Origin: Streptomyces misionensis
GTDB taxonomy: Bacteria; Actinomycetota; Actinomycetes; Streptomycetales; Streptomycetaceae
Assembly: GCF_900104815.1 (NCBI RefSeq)
Contig: NZ_FNTD01000004.1
Location: 4,294,501 to 4,358,500 of the forward strand
Reading direction: 5' to 3'
DNA: 64,000 bases
The translations under genes were made by a program, and so were the position numbers. Positions 23,632 to 34,900 of this stretch are shown here, piece after piece. Every line of letters begins with the position of its first letter. The stretch's first letter is position 1. Under the pieces are notes generated by a model. That model was not told the origin of the DNA and did no database searches. It saw only the letters and a list, made by a program, of their open reading frames with translations.

Positions 23632-25671
23632 ATGACGCCAGACCCCGCCCTCACCGACGCCCTGCGGGCCGAGCGCGCCCACCACGACGACTGCCGGGCC
23701 GTCCTCGCCGCGATGGTCGAGGGCGCCGACGAACAGGTCGTCATCGGCGAGGACGTCTCCGCCTCCGGTGCCGACGCCGAGGTGCTCGGCTACCGGCTGC
23801 GCAGCCAGGCCAAGGCACTGCGCGAACTCCCGCCCGGCCCCCTGTTCTTCGGCCGCCTCGACTTCGCCGCCGACCACCCCGAGCACGGCGGGCACTCCTT
23901 CCACCTCGGCCGGCTGCGCATCACCGAGAGCCCCGCCGCCCCGCCCCTCGTGGTCGACTGGCGGGCCCCCGTCTCCCGCGCCTTCTACCAGGCGAGCGCC
24001 CGCGACCCGCAGGGCGTCGCGGTGCGGCGGCGGTTCGGCTGGGCGCCGGGCAGCACCGGGGAGAGCGCCGACCTCACGGCGCTGGAGGACGAACACCTGC
24101 GCGAGGGCGGTCCCGGGGGCGGGCTCAGGCCCGGCGGGATCGTCGCCCGCGAGATCGAACGGCCCCGCGTCGGCCCCATGCGGGACATCGCCGCCACCAT
24201 CCAGCCCGAGCAGGACGACCTCGTGCGCGCCGCCCTCGCCGACTCGGTGTGCGTGCAGGGTGCCCCCGGCACCGGCAAGACGGCGGTCGGCCTGCACCGC
24301 GCCGCGTACCTGCTCTACACCCACCCGAGGCGCCTCCAGCGCTCCGGACTGCTGATCCTCGGCCCCAACCGCACCTTCCTCGCGTACATCTCCGAGGTGC
24401 TGCCCGCCCTCGGCGAGACCGGGGTGCGCCAGTCCACCCTCCTCGACGAGATCGCCCGCCACCCGGTCACCGGCACCGACCCGGCCCCCACCGCCGCCCT
24501 CAAGCACGACCCCCGCATGGCCGAGGTGCTGCGCCGGGCGCTGTACGCGCACGTCACCACGGACGGCGTGACCGACCTCGCGGTACCGGACGGCTCCTAC
24601 CGGTGGCGGGTGCCCGCCGCCGAACTCGCCGCCATCGTCCGGGAGGTGCGGGCGGAGGAGCCGCCGTACGCCGTGGGCCGCGAGCGGGTGCGCACCCGGG
24701 CGGTACGGCGGCTGCGCGAGCGCGCCGAGCGGCGCTCCGGGGTGCTGCCCGCCGCCTGGACGCGGCGCATGGAGCACGCCCGGCCGCTCACCGCGCATCT
24801 CGACCTGGTGTGGCCGAAGGTCCGCCCGGAGGAGGTGCTGTTCCGGCTCCTCACCGACGCGGGAACGCTGGCCCGTGCCGCGCAGGGCGTGCTGGAGCCC
24901 GGCGAGCAGGAGGCGCTGCGCTGGGCGCGGGCGCCGCGCTCGTACAAGTCCGCCCGCTGGTCGGCCGCCGACCTGGTGCTGCTGGACGAGCTGTCCGGCC
25001 TGATCGAACACCCCGAGGCGTACGGCCATGTCGTCGTGGACGAGGCGCAGGACCTCTCGCCGATGGAGTGCCGGGCCATCGCCCGCCGCGCCGCCTTCGG
25101 CTCGCTGACCGTCCTCGGCGACCTCGCCCAGGGCACCGCGCCCTGGGCCGCCCGCGACTGGTCCGCGCAGCTGCGCCACCTCGGCCGGCCGGACGCGGCC
25201 GTGGTGTCCCTGACCACCGGGTTCCGGGTGCCGGCGGCCGTCGTGGCCCTCGCCAACCGGCTGCTGGCCCGCCTGGCGGTCCCGGTCCCGCCCGCCCGGT
25301 CGCTGCGCACCGACGGCGAGCTGGCCCTCCACCCGACCGACGACGTCCTCGCCACCACGGTGGCCGCCGCCCGCCGCGCCCTCGCCCGCGAGGGTTCGGT
25401 CGGCGTGCTCGCGGCCGACGCGGACGTGCCCGCCCTGTCCCGCGCCCTCACCGAGGCGGGCCTCGCCCCGGCGGCCCCCGACGCGCTCGGCGCCCGCCTG
25501 ACCCTCGTCCCCGCGAGCCTCGCCAAGGGCCTGGAGTACGACCATGTCATCGCCGTGGAACCGGCCGCCGTCACGGAAGCCGAGGAACGCGGCGCCCACC
25601 GGCTGTACGTGCTGCTGACCCGGGCGGTGTCCCGCCTGGACGTGGTCCACGGTCGCCCGCTGCCGTTCTGA
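23632..25671 (+). CDS. helD: HelD-like UvrD/Rep helicase
   Basis: 679-aa superfamily 1 ATPase of the HelD type, which removes RNA polymerase from stalled complexes and can protect it from rifampicin. Walker A GAPGTGKTAVGL lies near residues 209-220, Walker B VVVDEAQDLSP near 467-477, and the C-terminal helicase motif LAKGLEYDHVI and LYVLLTRAVSRL near the end. A coiled N-terminal arm region starts the protein. The 50 bp upstream are A/T rich with TAGGGT at 23620-23625; the 19-bp rifamycin-associated element GGGGCTTGCGGCAAGCCCC is not found. Confidence 0.88.
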   Translation: MTPDPALTDALRAERAHHDDCRAVLAAMVEGADEQVVIGEDVSASGADAEVLGYRLRSQAKALRELPPGPLFFGRLDFAADHPEHGGHSFHLGRLRITESPAAPPLVVDWRAPVSRAFYQASARDPQGVAVRRRFGWAPGSTGESADLTALEDEHLREGGPGGGLRPGGIVAREIERPRVGPMRDIAATIQPEQDDLVRAALADSVCVQGAPGTGKTAVGLHRAAYLLYTHPRRLQRSGLLILGPNRTFLAYISEVLPALGETGVRQSTLLDEIARHPVTGTDPAPTAALKHDPRMAEVLRRALYAHVTTDGVTDLAVPDGSYRWRVPAAELAAIVREVRAEEPPYAVGRERVRTRAVRRLRERAERRSGVLPAAWTRRMEHARPLTAHLDLVWPKVRPEEVLFRLLTDAGTLARAAQGVLEPGEQEALRWARAPRSYKSARWSAADLVLLDELSGLIEHPEAYGHVVVDEAQDLSPMECRAIARRAAFGSLTVLGDLAQGTAPWAARDWSAQLRHLGRPDAAVVSLTTGFRVPAAVVALANRLLARLAVPVPPARSLRTDGELALHPTDDVLATTVAAARRALAREGSVGVLAADADVPALSRALTEAGLAPAAPDALGARLTLVPASLAKGLEYDHVIAVEPAAVTEAEERGAHRLYVLLTRAVSRLDVVHGRPLPF

Positions 25672-25769
25672 GGGGCGCCGGGTGGCGTGCCGGGCATGAC
25701 CCGACTCGGCGACGGAGCAGCCGACTGCGCCGCCTTCCGGGACGTACCGAACCACCACCCCCGCCGAGA

Positions 25770-28139
<2,370 letters not shown>

Positions 28140-28211
28140 GCGGGCCACGGTAACCGGGGGCGGCGCGGGCGTGCTTCTCCATTCCTGACCGATCCTCTAG
28201 GCTGCCCGGCC

Positions 28212-29474
28212 GTGACGGTGCCTTCGCGCGAGACCCCCCAGGACGAGACCCTCCCGGGCGGCCCCGCGGCCGTCCCGCCCCTGTGGCGCGACCCCCGCTT
28301 CACCCTCCTGCTGTCCGCGCGGGTCGTCTCCGTGCTGGGCAACGGCTTCGCGCGGGTGGCCCTCGCCTTCGCGGTGCTGTCGCTGCCGGGCGCGGGCCCG
28401 GCCCGGCTGTCCCTGGTGCTGGCCTGCCAGGCGCTGCCGCAGCTGCTGTTCGTGCTGGTGGGCGGGGTGATCGCGGACCGGATGTCGCGTTCGGCGCTGA
28501 TGGCCGCGGCGGATGTGCTCGGCGCCGGGGCGTACGGCGCGCTGGCCGCCATGGTGCTGACCAAGGTGGCGCCGCTGCCCGGGCTGTGCGTCCTCGCCGT
28601 CCTGGCCGGCACGGCGACGGCCCTGTTCGCCCCCGCCTCCGAGGGCCTGGTCCCGCTGCTGGTCCCCGCGGACCGTCTGCAACGCGCCAACGGCCTGCTC
28701 CGCGTGGGCACCAACAGCTCCATGCTGCTGGGCCTCGCGCTGTCCGGGGTGACCGTGGCGGCGGTGGGCGCGGGCTGGGCGCTGGCGCTGAACGCCGCGT
28801 CCTTCGGGCTCAGCGCGGCGCTGACGGCACGGCTGCGGGTGCCGGCGCGGCCCCGGGGCGGCACCTCCGGCTGGACCGAACTGCGGGAGGGCTGGCGGGA
28901 GTTCTCGTCCCGGCAGTGGCTGTGGGTGGTGGTCGCCCAGTACGCCGTCGTGGTCGCCGCGCTGAACGCCAACGCGGGCGTCCTCGGCCCCCTGATGGCC
29001 GAAAGCCGGCTGGGCGGCGCGCGCGCCTGGTCGGTCGTCGTGGCGGCGCAGGCGGTCGGCACCATCGCGGGCGCCGGACTGGCCGCCCGGGTGCGGGTCT
29101 CCCGCCCTCTCCTCGTGGCGGTCCTGTGCACCTTCCCCTCCGCCGTCCCGATCGCCCTGCTCGCGGCCGCGGCCCCGGTCTGGCTGATCGCCGTCGCGAT
29201 GTTCGGCGCGGGCGTCGCGAGCGACGTCTTCGGCGTGCTGTGGACCACGACCATCCACCGCGAGGTCCCCGAGCACGCCCTCTCCCGCGTCAGCTCCTAC
29301 GACTGGTTCGGCTCCCTCTCCTTCGCCCCCCTCGGCCTCCTGCTGGCCGGCCCGGCGGCGACGGCGGTGGGCCCGGCCCACGCGCTGGCGGCCTGCGCGG
29401 CGCTGATCACGGCGGCCACGGCGGCGGCACTCCTCGCGCCCGGGGTCAGAGGGCTGCGCGCGCCGACCCCGTAG
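28212..29474 (+). CDS. MFS transporter
   Basis: 420-aa major facilitator superfamily protein with about 12 membrane segments. It shows LLSARVVSVLGNGFARVAL in the first helix and the loop 2-3 motif GGVIADRMSR near residue 86. Probably a proton-driven drug or metabolite exporter of the MFS enterobactin-exporter-like type. Divergent from the UvrA-like gene with only 72 bp between; TAGGCT at 28198-28203 stands 8 nt before the GTG. Confidence 0.9.
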   Translation: MTVPSRETPQDETLPGGPAAVPPLWRDPRFTLLLSARVVSVLGNGFARVALAFAVLSLPGAGPARLSLVLACQALPQLLFVLVGGVIADRMSRSALMAAADVLGAGAYGALAAMVLTKVAPLPGLCVLAVLAGTATALFAPASEGLVPLLVPADRLQRANGLLRVGTNSSMLLGLALSGVTVAAVGAGWALALNAASFGLSAALTARLRVPARPRGGTSGWTELREGWREFSSRQWLWVVVAQYAVVVAALNANAGVLGPLMAESRLGGARAWSVVVAAQAVGTIAGAGLAARVRVSRPLLVAVLCTFPSAVPIALLAAAAPVWLIAVAMFGAGVASDVFGVLWTTTIHREVPEHALSRVSSYDWFGSLSFAPLGLLLAGPAATAVGPAHALAACAALITAATAAALLAPGVRGLRAPTP

Positions 29475-29482
29475 CCTGCGAC

Positions 29483-29504
29483 CGCCCCGCCGGCCGGCGG
29501 GGCG
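29483..29504. terminator. Bidirectional terminator between MFS and LysR genes
   Basis: CGCCCCGCCGGCCGGCGGGGCG, a perfect 11+11 palindrome without loop, 8 bp after the MFS stop and 4 bp from the LysR stop. Serves both convergent genes. Confidence 0.7.
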
Positions 29505-29508
29505 ATCC

Positions 29509-30432
29509 TCACCGCGCCCCGGCGCCCCGCGCGTTCGCGCCCCTCTCCGTGCAGCACGCGGCGACGGTGTCGGCGAAGGCGCGGGCGAGCGGGGTCAGGG
29601 CGTCCCAGCGGCGGACGGCCCAGCCGACGGGGAGCGGGGGCAGACCGGGGATGGGGACGAGGCGCAGGCGGTCGCCGTCACCGGCGGAGGGCCGGCCGGG
29701 CAGGGCCGGGACCACGGCGTGGCCGAGGCCGAGTTCGGCCAGCAGCAGGGCGGTGTCCCAGTCGGCGACGCTGGTGTCGGAGCTGCCGCGGATGCCCAGT
29801 TCGGCGAAGGCGGCGTCGAGGCGGATGCCCGAGGTGGAGTTCTGCGGCAGCCGGATGAGGCTGACCCCCGCGAGGTCGGCGGCGTCGATCCGGGACCGGG
29901 CCGCCAGCGGGTCGTCCGCGCGGACGGCGAGCACCCACGGGAGTTCCACGACGGTGCGCTGCTCGACGCCGCGCACCGGCCCGCCGATGGTGACCCACGC
30001 GAGGTCCAGCTTGTCGGCGACGAGCGCGTCGAAGCAGCTCCGGCTGGAGGTCTCCGTCTGGAACTCCAGGCTCACCCTCGGGTGGCGCTGCCGGAAGGCG
30101 ACGATCGCCTCGGCCATGAAGTGCCGTACCGTCGTCCCGCCCGTGGTGACGCGCACCGCGCCGCTGTCGCCGTTGACCAGGTCCCCGAGGCGCCGCAGCG
30201 CCAGGTCAAGCCCCGCGATGCCGTCGGCCGCGGCGTCCCGCAGCACGCGCCCCGCCTCGGTCGGCACGACGCCGCGCGGCTGGCGCTCCAGCAGGCTCAC
30301 CCCGGTCTCCCGTTCCAGCCGCTTCACGTGCTGGCTCACGGCCGACTGCGTGCGGTCCAGCTCCCGGGCGACGGCACTGAGGCTGCCTGCCCGGCACACG
30401 GCCACGAAGACACGGAGATCGTCCAAGGTCAT
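29509..30432 (-). CDS. LysR-family transcriptional regulator
   Basis: 307-aa regulator. The N-terminal HTH (LDDLRVFVAVCRAGSLSAVARELDRTQSAVSQHVKRLE) is canonical; the C-terminal periplasmic-binding-like domain has no assigned ligand. ATG 30432 was used. A perfect dyad lies directly upstream (30435-30450) and overlaps the promoter region; the divergent DUF6817 gene begins 177 bp away and is a likely target. Confidence 0.93.
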   Translation of the reverse strand: MTLDDLRVFVAVCRAGSLSAVARELDRTQSAVSQHVKRLERETGVSLLERQPRGVVPTEAGRVLRDAAADGIAGLDLALRRLGDLVNGDSGAVRVTTGGTTVRHFMAEAIVAFRQRHPRVSLEFQTETSSRSCFDALVADKLDLAWVTIGGPVRGVEQRTVVELPWVLAVRADDPLAARSRIDAADLAGVSLIRLPQNSTSGIRLDAAFAELGIRGSSDTSVADWDTALLLAELGLGHAVVPALPGRPSAGDGDRLRLVPIPGLPPLPVGWAVRRWDALTPLARAFADTVAACCTERGANARGAGAR

Positions 30433-30434
30433 AC

Positions 30435-30450
30435 CCAAGCTTTAGCTTGG
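30435..30450. promoter_or_regulatory. Perfect dyad next to the LysR start
   Basis: CCAAGCT-TT-AGCTTGG, 7-bp arms. It begins 3 bp from the LysR start codon, so it would cover the ribosome-binding region. It does not have the T-N11-A form expected for an activator site; likely an autorepression site. Confidence 0.5.
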
Positions 30451-30608
30451 ATGGAGGGAGAAATCCATAGGATTGACTGGGGTTGGCGGCCTCGGGATGA
30501 TCAGTGCAGGGCCCAGGGCGGCAACCCGTCCGGCGCCTTCGCGGGGGTCCGGACCCCGGGCGGGGGCACGGACGGGTGCCGACCCGAGTGACGGAAGGAA
30601 CCCGCCTC

Positions 30609-31178
30609 GTGTCCGCTTCCCTTGCCGAGTCCGCGCAGGCCACCGCGCTGCTGCGGCGGCTCGGCGCCACCCGCGTCGCCCACCCGGGCGGCACCCTCCT
30701 CGTGCACCTCCAGCGCGTCCGCGACCTGCTCGCCACCTGGGGCGCCCGCCCGGCCCTCCAGCTCGCGGGCCTGTGCCACGCCTGCTACGGCACGGACGGC
30801 TTCCCGGCCGCGCTGCTGTCCCCGGACCGCCGTGGCGAACTCGCCGAGGTGATCGGCGCGGAGGCCGAGGCGATCGTCCACCTCTACGCCTCCTGCGACC
30901 GCGCGGCCACCTACCCGGCCCTCCCCGCCCCCGATGCCCCCTTCCACGACCGCTTCACCGGCCGCACCCATGTCCCCGACCCGCAACTGGTCCGTGACTT
31001 CGCCGAGTTGACGGCCGCCAACGAACTCGACATCGCCCGCGTCGACCCGGCCTTCCGCGACGCCTGGGCCCCCGAACTCCTCCCGCTCTTCACCCGGCTG
31101 CGCCCCCTGCTGACCGACCGCGCCTGGTCGACCTGCCAGGAGGTCCTCGCTCCGCGGGGCCAGGGTCGGGGTGACTGA
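30609..31178 (+). CDS. DUF6817-domain protein
   Basis: 189-aa protein containing HPGGTLLVHLQRVRDLLATWG and LAGLCHACYGTDGFPAAL near residues 23-67, the DUF6817 pattern. It resembles HD-domain proteins in spacing of His and Asp, but metal-dependent hydrolysis is unproven. RBS GGAAGGA precedes GTG 30609. Followed after 3 bp by the glyoxalase-like gene, so the two form an operon; the LysR gene is divergent. Confidence 0.82.
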   Translation: MSASLAESAQATALLRRLGATRVAHPGGTLLVHLQRVRDLLATWGARPALQLAGLCHACYGTDGFPAALLSPDRRGELAEVIGAEAEAIVHLYASCDRAATYPALPAPDAPFHDRFTGRTHVPDPQLVRDFAELTAANELDIARVDPAFRDAWAPELLPLFTRLRPLLTDRAWSTCQEVLAPRGQGRGD

Positions 31179-31181
31179 GCC

Positions 31182-31553
31182 GTGTCCCTGCGGATGAAAC
31201 TGGTCGCGATCACGCTCGACTGCCCCGATCCGCTCGCCTTGGCCGACTTCTACCGGCAGGCCACCGGCTTCGCACCGCATCCGAAGTCGGACGCGGACTT
31301 CGCGGGTCTGGTCCGCGAGGACGAACTCTTCATCGGATTCCAGCGGGTCGACGACTACCGCCCCCCGCGCTGGCCCGGGCAGACGGTTCCGCAGCAGCTG
31401 CACCTCTGCTTCGAGGTCCCGGACCTGGACGAGGCCGAGGCGCGGCTGCTGGAACTGGGCGCGGGCAAGCCCGGTCACCAGCCCCACGACGCCGGGAAGG
31501 CGCGGGTCCTCACGGACCCGGCCGGTCACCCCTTCTGCATCTGCCGAGGCTGA
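31182..31553 (+). CDS. VOC-family (glyoxalase-like) protein
   Basis: 123-aa single-module VOC protein: VAITLDCPDPLALADFYRQATGF at the start and VLTDPAGHPFCICRG at the end. Likely metal-binding ligands are His in LHLCFEV and the terminal region. Could be a small dioxygenase, lyase or resistance protein; not resolvable. GTG 31182 is used, with ATG 31194 as alternative. Confidence 0.87.
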   Translation: MSLRMKLVAITLDCPDPLALADFYRQATGFAPHPKSDADFAGLVREDELFIGFQRVDDYRPPRWPGQTVPQQLHLCFEVPDLDEAEARLLELGAGKPGHQPHDAGKARVLTDPAGHPFCICRG

Positions 31554-31604
31554 CGGCGGGGTTCCGTCCCTGCTTCCCCGCCCCCCTCCGCCCCCGGCAC
31601 ACTT

Positions 31605-31624
31605 TTGCAAGCGGGTGCTTGCAA
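31605..31624. promoter_or_regulatory. Perfect 8-bp inverted repeat before the XRE gene
   Basis: TTGCAAGC-GGGT-GCTTGCAA, 30 bp upstream of ATG 31654. Probable operator of the XRE regulator downstream, which would make it self-regulated; it may also govern the HBHA-like gene. Confidence 0.6.
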
Positions 31625-31653
31625 TTGTTAGCGGGGCGGGGCATGGTGGAGGC

Positions 31654-32088
31654 ATGGCATCGCTGAACGTCGGCAATCTCGGTGAGTACCTGCGCGAGCA
31701 GCGGCGAAACGCGCAGCTGTCGTTGCGGCAGCTCGCCGATGCCGCCGGGGTGTCCAATCCGTACCTGAGCCAGATCGAGCGCGGGCTGCGCAAGCCGAGC
31801 GCGGAGGTGTTGCAGCAGGTCGCCAAGGCGCTGCGGATCTCCGCCGAGACGCTGTACGTGCGCGCCGGCATCCTCGACGCCGAGCGGGACCGGGATGAAG
31901 TGGAGACGCGTGCCGTCATCCTCGCCGATCCCTCGCTCAACGAGCGGCAGAAGCAGGTGCTGCTCCAGATCTACGAGTCCTTCCGGAAAGAGAACGGATT
32001 CGGGATCGGCGAACCCGCGCGGGCGCCGGACGGTACGGAGGAAGGAACCGGCGACGACGATGCCGGTTCGCGGCGGACGGCCGGCTGA
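31654..32088 (+). CDS. XRE-family regulator upstream of HBHA-like gene
   Basis: 144-aa protein. HTH near residues 10-65 (LSLRQLADAAGVSNPYLSQIERGLRKPSAEVLQQVAKAL) is textbook; the C-terminus contains a short helical part (SLNERQKQVLLQIYESFRKEN) and an acidic tail. In actinobacteria this small regulator is usually found directly before an HBHA-like gene, as here (76 bp gap). Confidence 0.9.
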   Translation: MASLNVGNLGEYLREQRRNAQLSLRQLADAAGVSNPYLSQIERGLRKPSAEVLQQVAKALRISAETLYVRAGILDAERDRDEVETRAVILADPSLNERQKQVLLQIYESFRKENGFGIGEPARAPDGTEEGTGDDDAGSRRTAG

Positions 32089-32164
32089 CGCCGGACCAGG
32101 GCACCGGGCGTCCACCACGAACCAGACAACCTCAGCCGAACGCGAATCCGGGAGGACCATCACC

Positions 32165-32773
32165 ATGGCCATCACCGACGACCTGCGCAAGACCCTCAGC
32201 GACCCGACCCCGCTCTACTTCGCCGCCGGCACCGCCGACCTCGCCCTCCAGCAGGCCAAGAAGGTGCCCGCCCTGGTCGAGCAGCTGCGCGCCGAGGCCC
32301 CCGCCCGGATCGACAAGGTGCGCAACACCGACCCCAAGTCCGTGCAGGAGAAGGCCGCCGCCCGGGCCAAGGAGGCGCAGGAGACCCTCCAGACCAAGGT
32401 CACCGAGCTGTTCGGCGGCCTCGACGTCGACCTGAAGAAGCTCGGCGAGCAGGCCCAGGACCTCGCCCTGCGCGGTGTGGGCGTCGCCGCCGAGTACGCC
32501 GTCAAGGCCCGGGAGACCTACGAGAAGGTCGCCGAGCACGGCGAGCAGGCCGTGAAGGGCTGGCGCGGCGAGGCCGCCGAGGAGATCGAGGAGCTGGCCA
32601 TCGCGGTCGAGGGCAAGCCCGAGCCGGCCGAGGCCGGCGACGAGCCCGCCAAGCCCGCCCCGACCAGGATCGTCACGCCGGAGTCCGCCGCGGAGAAGAA
32701 GTCCGCCGCCAAGAAGGCCCCGGCCGCCCGCAAGACCGCCCCCGCGAAGAAGACCACCCCGCCGGCCAAGTGA
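32165..32773 (+). CDS. HBHA-like protein with Lys/Ala/Pro tail
   Basis: 202-aa protein. Residues 1-150 are helical and resemble the coiled-coil domain of mycobacterial heparin-binding haemagglutinin (TPLYFAAGTADLALQQAKKVPALVEQLRA). The last 40 residues are KKSAAKKAPAARK-type repeats, the heparin-binding tail in HBHA. No signal peptide, as in HBHA. In a saprophyte the role is probably surface or nucleoid/lipid association rather than adhesion to host cells. Confidence 0.85.
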   Translation: MAITDDLRKTLSDPTPLYFAAGTADLALQQAKKVPALVEQLRAEAPARIDKVRNTDPKSVQEKAAARAKEAQETLQTKVTELFGGLDVDLKKLGEQAQDLALRGVGVAAEYAVKARETYEKVAEHGEQAVKGWRGEAAEEIEELAIAVEGKPEPAEAGDEPAKPAPTRIVTPESAAEKKSAAKKAPAARKTAPAKKTTPPAK

Positions 32774-32793
32774 CCGCGGGGCGTCGGAGGCAC

Positions 32794-32826
32794 ACGGGCC
32801 GGGCACCTTTGGGGTGTCCGGCCCGT
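32794..32826 (+). terminator. Terminator after the HBHA-like gene
   Basis: ACGGGCCGGGCACC pairs with GGTGTCCGGCCCGT (one G-U) around a short TTTGG loop, 20 bp after the stop, ending in TTCT. Confidence 0.7.
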
Positions 32827-32874
32827 TCTATGGGTACGGTGGCGGCGTAGGGACCGAGAGGGAGATCACGGGCG

Positions 32875-33228
32875 GTGGGAAGCATGCTGATGTTGGGCTT
32901 CAGCGGATTCATGGGAATCCTGAAGATCGTCCTCATGGCCCTGGCCGCGTTCGCGCTCGTCGACGCCGCCGTGCGCCGCGAGGACGCCTTCCGCGCGGCC
33001 GACAAGCAGAACAAGGTCTTCTGGCTGATCATCCTGGGCATCGCCCTGGTCGTCAGCATCCTGTTCTCGATCCTGTCCATCCTGCCGATCGCCGGCGCGG
33101 TGGCGAGCATCGTGTACATCGTGGACGTCCGCCCCGCCCTGCGGCACGTCACCGGCGGCAACGGCTTCGGCCGCCGCCGCGGCAGCAGCAGCGACGGCCC
33201 GTACGGCCCCTACAACGGCGGCCGCTGA
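32875..33228 (+). CDS. DUF2516 membrane protein
   Basis: 117-aa protein with two membrane segments (residues about 13-30 and 48-82, the second probably double) and a Gly/Ser/Tyr-rich tail (RRRGSSSDGPYGPYNGGR). This matches DUF2516, conserved in Streptomyces without known function. GTG 32875 has GGAG upstream; ATG 32884 would give MLMLGFSG and is equally possible. Convergent with the phosphatase gene, 15 bp apart. Confidence 0.83.
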   Translation: MGSMLMLGFSGFMGILKIVLMALAAFALVDAAVRREDAFRAADKQNKVFWLIILGIALVVSILFSILSILPIAGAVASIVYIVDVRPALRHVTGGNGFGRRRGSSSDGPYGPYNGGR

Positions 33229-33243
33229 CCCCTCCCGGCCGGT

Positions 33244-34539
33244 CTACTCCGTCCGGTCCAGCAACACCACGGCCACGTCGTCCGTCAGCTCACCGCCGTT
33301 GAGGTGGCGCACCTCCTGCACGGCGGCCCGCAGCAGTTCCTCCCCGCGCAGCCCCTCGGAGAGCTGGCGGCGGATCATCTCCACCATCCCGTCCTGGCCG
33401 AGCCGTTCCCCGCCGGTCCCGATCCGGCCCTCGATCAGGCCGTCGGTGTACAGCATCAGGCTCCACCGCGTGCCCAGCTCCACCTGCGTGCGCGACCAGT
33501 GGACGCCGGGCAGCAGGCCGAGGGCCGGGCCGTTGTCGTCGTAGGGCAGCAGCTCCGCGGGGCGGCCGGGGCGGGCCAGCAGGGGCGCCGGGTGGCCCGC
33601 CAGGCACAGGCCCGCGTGCCGGCCGTCGGGCGCGATGTCCACCGTGCACAGCGTCGCGAAGATCTCCTCGTCCGCGCGCTCGTGCTCCAGCACCTCCTGC
33701 AGCGTGCCCAGCAGCTCGTCCCCGCACAGCCCGGCCAGGGTCAGCGCCCGCCAGGCGATGCGCAGCTCCACACCGAGCGCGGCCTCGTCCGGGCCGTGCC
33801 CGCAGACGTCGCCGATCATGGCGTGCACCGTGCCGTCGGGGGTGCGGACGGCGTCGTAGAAGTCGCCGCCGAGCAGCGCCCGGGAGCGGCCCGGGCGGTA
33901 GCGGGCCGCGAACCGCAGCGCGGAGCCGTCGAGGAGCGGCGTGGGCAGCAGCCCGCGCTCCAGGCGCCGGTTCTCCTGCGCCCGCAGCCTGCTCTCGGTG
34001 AGCCGCCGCTCGGCGGTGTCGGACCGCTTGCGTTCCACCGCGTACCGGATGGCGCGGCTGAGCAGCCGGCCGTCCAGCTCGTCCCGGAAGAGGTAGTCCT
34101 GCGCGCCGACGCGCACCGCCTCGGCGCCGCGCTCGGCGTCGCCGGAGCCGGTCAGGGCGAGCACGGCGTGCCGGGGCGCGAGCCGGAGGACGTGCCGGAG
34201 CACGGCCAGCTCGTCGTCGGTCTCCTTGCCGCCCGGCGCGGGCAGCGCCAGGTCCAGCAGGATGCAGTGGACGTCGTCGGTGAGCAGCCGCTCGGCCTCG
34301 GTGAGGTTGCGGGCGGTGCGCACGCGGATCGGCTTGCCGGAGGAGTCCAGCAGTTCGGGCACGATCGGCGAGCCGACCGGGTCGTCCTCGATCAGCAGCA
34401 GGGTGAGAGTGGTGCCGCCGGCGGGCGCGGCGTCGCGGTGGGCCTCTTCCTTGAGGGGGGCGCCGACGGCGCCGGCGGCCTGCGCCTGACCACTCTCCAC
34501 GGCCGGGATCGCTCTCTGCCGCGGTACGGGTACGGGCAT
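33244..34539 (-). CDS. Receiver-domain PP2C-type phosphatase (SpoIIE-like)
   Basis: 431-aa protein. Residues about 43-165 form a response-regulator receiver (TLLLIEDDP, phospho-Asp in ILLDLALP, ALTGSG). Residues 200-431 form a SpoIIE-type serine phosphatase (GGDFYDAVR, MIGDVCGHGPDEA, LMLYTDGLIEGR, DDVAVVLL). Such proteins dephosphorylate anti-sigma antagonists. The conserved receiver Lys is Arg here (DYLFRDEL). No histidine kinase or target is in the window. Confidence 0.9.
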   Translation of the reverse strand: MPVPVPRQRAIPAVESGQAQAAGAVGAPLKEEAHRDAAPAGGTTLTLLLIEDDPVGSPIVPELLDSSGKPIRVRTARNLTEAERLLTDDVHCILLDLALPAPGGKETDDELAVLRHVLRLAPRHAVLALTGSGDAERGAEAVRVGAQDYLFRDELDGRLLSRAIRYAVERKRSDTAERRLTESRLRAQENRRLERGLLPTPLLDGSALRFAARYRPGRSRALLGGDFYDAVRTPDGTVHAMIGDVCGHGPDEAALGVELRIAWRALTLAGLCGDELLGTLQEVLEHERADEEIFATLCTVDIAPDGRHAGLCLAGHPAPLLARPGRPAELLPYDDNGPALGLLPGVHWSRTQVELGTRWSLMLYTDGLIEGRIGTGGERLGQDGMVEMIRRQLSEGLRGEELLRAAVQEVRHLNGGELTDDVAVVLLDRTE

Positions 34540-34900
34540 CGTCCTGGGTTCCTTCCCTCCCCCCGAGGGCACGGCGGTGTCGAGGGGTCTCGACCCACCG
34601 ACGGGTGACCATAGCGGGTGGGGCCACCCCGATGGAATGGTGTGAGCCGCGTCGCTCCGGTTCCGGCCGCTGTCATATGCCGCAATCTCTACCGCAGTTG
34701 GACAGCCGTCGGGGCCCGGCGGGATGACGAAGCTCACGTCCTGCCCCGGTTTGCACGGGGGTTGGCGGTGGAGTGGGTCACATGGACCGCACGGCGCGGC
34801 GCGGAGCCCCGCTCACACCGGGACGAACGCGTACATATGGCGCGGCTCACGCGACCCGGATCACACGGGGAGCCGCCCCGCCCGCCCGGGCCCCGCGGGG
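34540..34900. other. 361-bp gap with no gene seen
   Basis: Between the phosphatase gene and the ion-channel-like gene, both leftward. It holds the phosphatase ribosome-binding site (AGGAACC region near 34545) and GC-rich dyads near 34888-34900 that may terminate the channel gene. No convincing coding frame or RNA structure is seen. Confidence 0.5.
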
